This document shows, one piece after another, positions 5,049 through 6,381 of a DNA stretch of 6,381 nt (positions are counted from its first letter, which is position 1; each line of letters opens with the position of its first letter). Location: contig DAOWMX010000136.1 of the NCBI GenBank assembly GCA_030642885.1, positions 1-6,381 on the forward strand, in the 5' to 3' direction. The notes under the pieces are model-generated. The model ran no database searches and was not told the DNA's origin. It was given only the letters and a program-made list of their open reading frames with translations. This stretch comes from Anaerolineales bacterium (GTDB taxonomy: Bacteria; Chloroflexota; Anaerolineae; Anaerolineales; E44-bin32). Both the position numbers and the translations under genes were made by a program.

Positions 5049-6374
5049 ATGGAACGAACTCGTGTACTCATCATGGGCGCCGCTGGCCGCGATTTTCACA
5101 ACTTCAACGTATATTTTCGAGATAATTCCCAATACGAAGTGGTTGCCTTCACTGCGACGCAAATCCCAGATATTGAAGGGCGAGTCTATCCTCCAGAATT
5201 GGCAGGCGAACTTTACCCCGAGGGTATTCCTATTTATTCTGAAGACGAACTCGATGCCCTAATTCGCGATCTAAAAATCGACCAGGTGATTTTCGCCTAT
5301 TCTGATATTCCACATCGGGAAGTGATGCACAAGGCTTCTCAAGTTCTCGCCGCGGGGGCGGACTATCGCCTGATGGGGCCGAAGGCAACCCAGGTGGCAT
5401 CCAACAAACCCGTGATCTCTGTGTGCGCTGTGCGTACCGGCTGCGGAAAAAGCCAGACGACTCGCCGTGTAAGCGACATTCTTCAAGCTATGGGGAAACG
5501 CGTTGTCGTTATTCGCCACCCGATGCCCTACGGTGATTTGCGCGAACAGATCTGGCAGCGTTTCGCTGAATATGATGATCTGGACAAGCATGAATGTACG
5601 ATTGAGGAGCGCGAGGAATACGAACCGCATATCGACCGCGGGGTCGTAGTTTATGCAGGCGTTGATTATGAGGAGATTCTAAGGCGCGCGGAAGAAGAGG
5701 CTGACGTCATCCTCTGGGATGGCGGCAATAACGACCTTCCCTTTTACAAATCGGATCTTCAAATCGTGGTGACCGACCCCCATCGCGCCGGGCACGAGAT
5801 CGATTATCATCCTGGCGAGGTCAACCTGCGTATGGCGGATGTGATTGTCATCAACAAGGTTGATACAGCGGACCAGGCAGATGTCAGCACTGTGCAAAAC
5901 AATATTCGATCGCTAAACCCCAAAGCGATCGTTGTCTACGCCGCTTCTCCGATTACCGTAGAAGACCCCACCGCTATTACCGGCGCGAGCGTGCTTGTGG
6001 TTGAAGATGGACCGACCTTGACGCATGGAGAAATGACATTCGGGGCGGGCACTGTTGCCGCTGAGCGTTTCGGCGCGGCGGAGATTATCGATCCGCGTCC
6101 CTACGCTGTGCGCTCTATCAAAGAGACTTTCGAGAAATACCCTGATATTGGTGTGCTGCTGCCGGCGATGGGTTATGGCGAGAAACAAGTCAAGGATCTC
6201 GAAGAAACGATTGCCAGAACCCCTGCCGATTTGGTCATCGTGGGCACCCCCATCGATCTCCAGCGTGTCGTCAAGATCAAGCAGCCCAGCCAGCGCGTCC
6301 GCTATGAACTCCAGGAGATCGGGCAACCGACCTTGGCTGAAATACTTGACCGGAGATTTGCGAAGGAAGGGTAG
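5049..6374 (+). CDS. COG2403-family P-loop protein, cyclic 2,3-diphosphoglycerate synthetase homologue
   Basis: A 441-residue cytoplasmic nucleotide-binding protein. It opens with a Rossmann-like segment (VLIMGAAGRDFHNFN, residues 6-20). A P-loop follows at about 127-138 (RTGCGKSQTTRR; Lys134, Ser135), which lacks the first glycine of the classical Walker A motif. The Walker B-like strand is VILWDGGNND (Asp224), and a GTPase-style NKVD occurs at 269-272. The C-terminal part (IGVLLPAMGYGEKQ, LVIVGTPIDL) is characteristic of this family. The closest characterised relative is cyclic 2,3-diphosphoglycerate synthetase of thermophilic methanogens, which cyclises 2,3-diphosphoglycerate with ATP and is of similar length. 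Bacterial members are usually listed only as predicted GTPases, and I do not assert that reaction here. It lies 269 bases after the NifS-SelD gene on the same strand. The gene is complete, with a TAG stop just before the window ends. Family is confident; function is open. Confidence 0.88.
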   Translation: MERTRVLIMGAAGRDFHNFNVYFRDNSQYEVVAFTATQIPDIEGRVYPPELAGELYPEGIPIYSEDELDALIRDLKIDQVIFAYSDIPHREVMHKASQVLAAGADYRLMGPKATQVASNKPVISVCAVRTGCGKSQTTRRVSDILQAMGKRVVVIRHPMPYGDLREQIWQRFAEYDDLDKHECTIEEREEYEPHIDRGVVVYAGVDYEEILRRAEEEADVILWDGGNNDLPFYKSDLQIVVTDPHRAGHEIDYHPGEVNLRMADVIVINKVDTADQADVSTVQNNIRSLNPKAIVVYAASPITVEDPTAITGASVLVVEDGPTLTHGEMTFGAGTVAAERFGAAEIIDPRPYAVRSIKETFEKYPDIGVLLPAMGYGEKQVKDLEETIARTPADLVIVGTPIDLQRVVKIKQPSQRVRYELQEIGQPTLAEILDRRFAKEG

Positions 6375-6381
6375 TAAGATC

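Overview
The window carries five protein-coding genes, all on the + strand, in three transcription blocks separated by gaps of about 150 to 280 bases. I see no rRNA, tRNA, CRISPR array or intact mobile element. Moderate GC content, a TipAS-type MerR regulator, a PadR/HAAS membrane-protein pair and a bacterial COG2403 protein together suggest a Gram-positive-like or Chloroflexota (Anaerolineae-type) bacterium. That placement is an inference from gene content and is not proven by any marker here.

Block 1 (1-827) is a complete MerR-family activator with a C-terminal TipAS drug-sensing domain. A textbook intrinsic terminator (804-827) closes it. Its own promoter lies outside the window.

Block 2 (860-2342) is a self-contained two-gene operon: a PadR-family repressor followed, with a 14-base overlap, by a membrane protein with an N-terminal HAAS-type domain and about six membrane helices. 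In front is a consensus promoter (TTGACA, 18 bp, TATAAT) overlapped by two inverted repeats, which fits autorepression by PadR. The -10 box sits on the most upstream in-frame ATG, and the predicted transcript begins at or next to the ATG at 906, so the padR mRNA is probably leaderless. A perfect 10-bp stem terminator closes the operon.

Block 3 (2456-6374) is about selenium. Its first gene is a natural fusion of a NifS-like cysteine desulfurase/selenocysteine lyase with SelD (selenophosphate synthetase), with both sets of catalytic residues intact. The fusion could mobilise selenium and activate it within one polypeptide. About 270 bases downstream is a P-loop protein of the COG2403 family (homologous to archaeal cyclic 2,3-diphosphoglycerate synthetase), whose role in bacteria is not settled. 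No strong terminator separates the two, but the second gene has a TATAAT box and an imperfect 22-bp palindrome in its leader, so it may be expressed separately. No selA, selB, selC or ybbB is in view, so the fate of the selenophosphate (Sec-tRNA, selenouridine or a labile-selenium hydroxylase cofactor) cannot be read from this window.

The most noteworthy items are the NifS-SelD fusion with its COG2403 neighbour, and the compact leaderless, palindrome-covered padR promoter.
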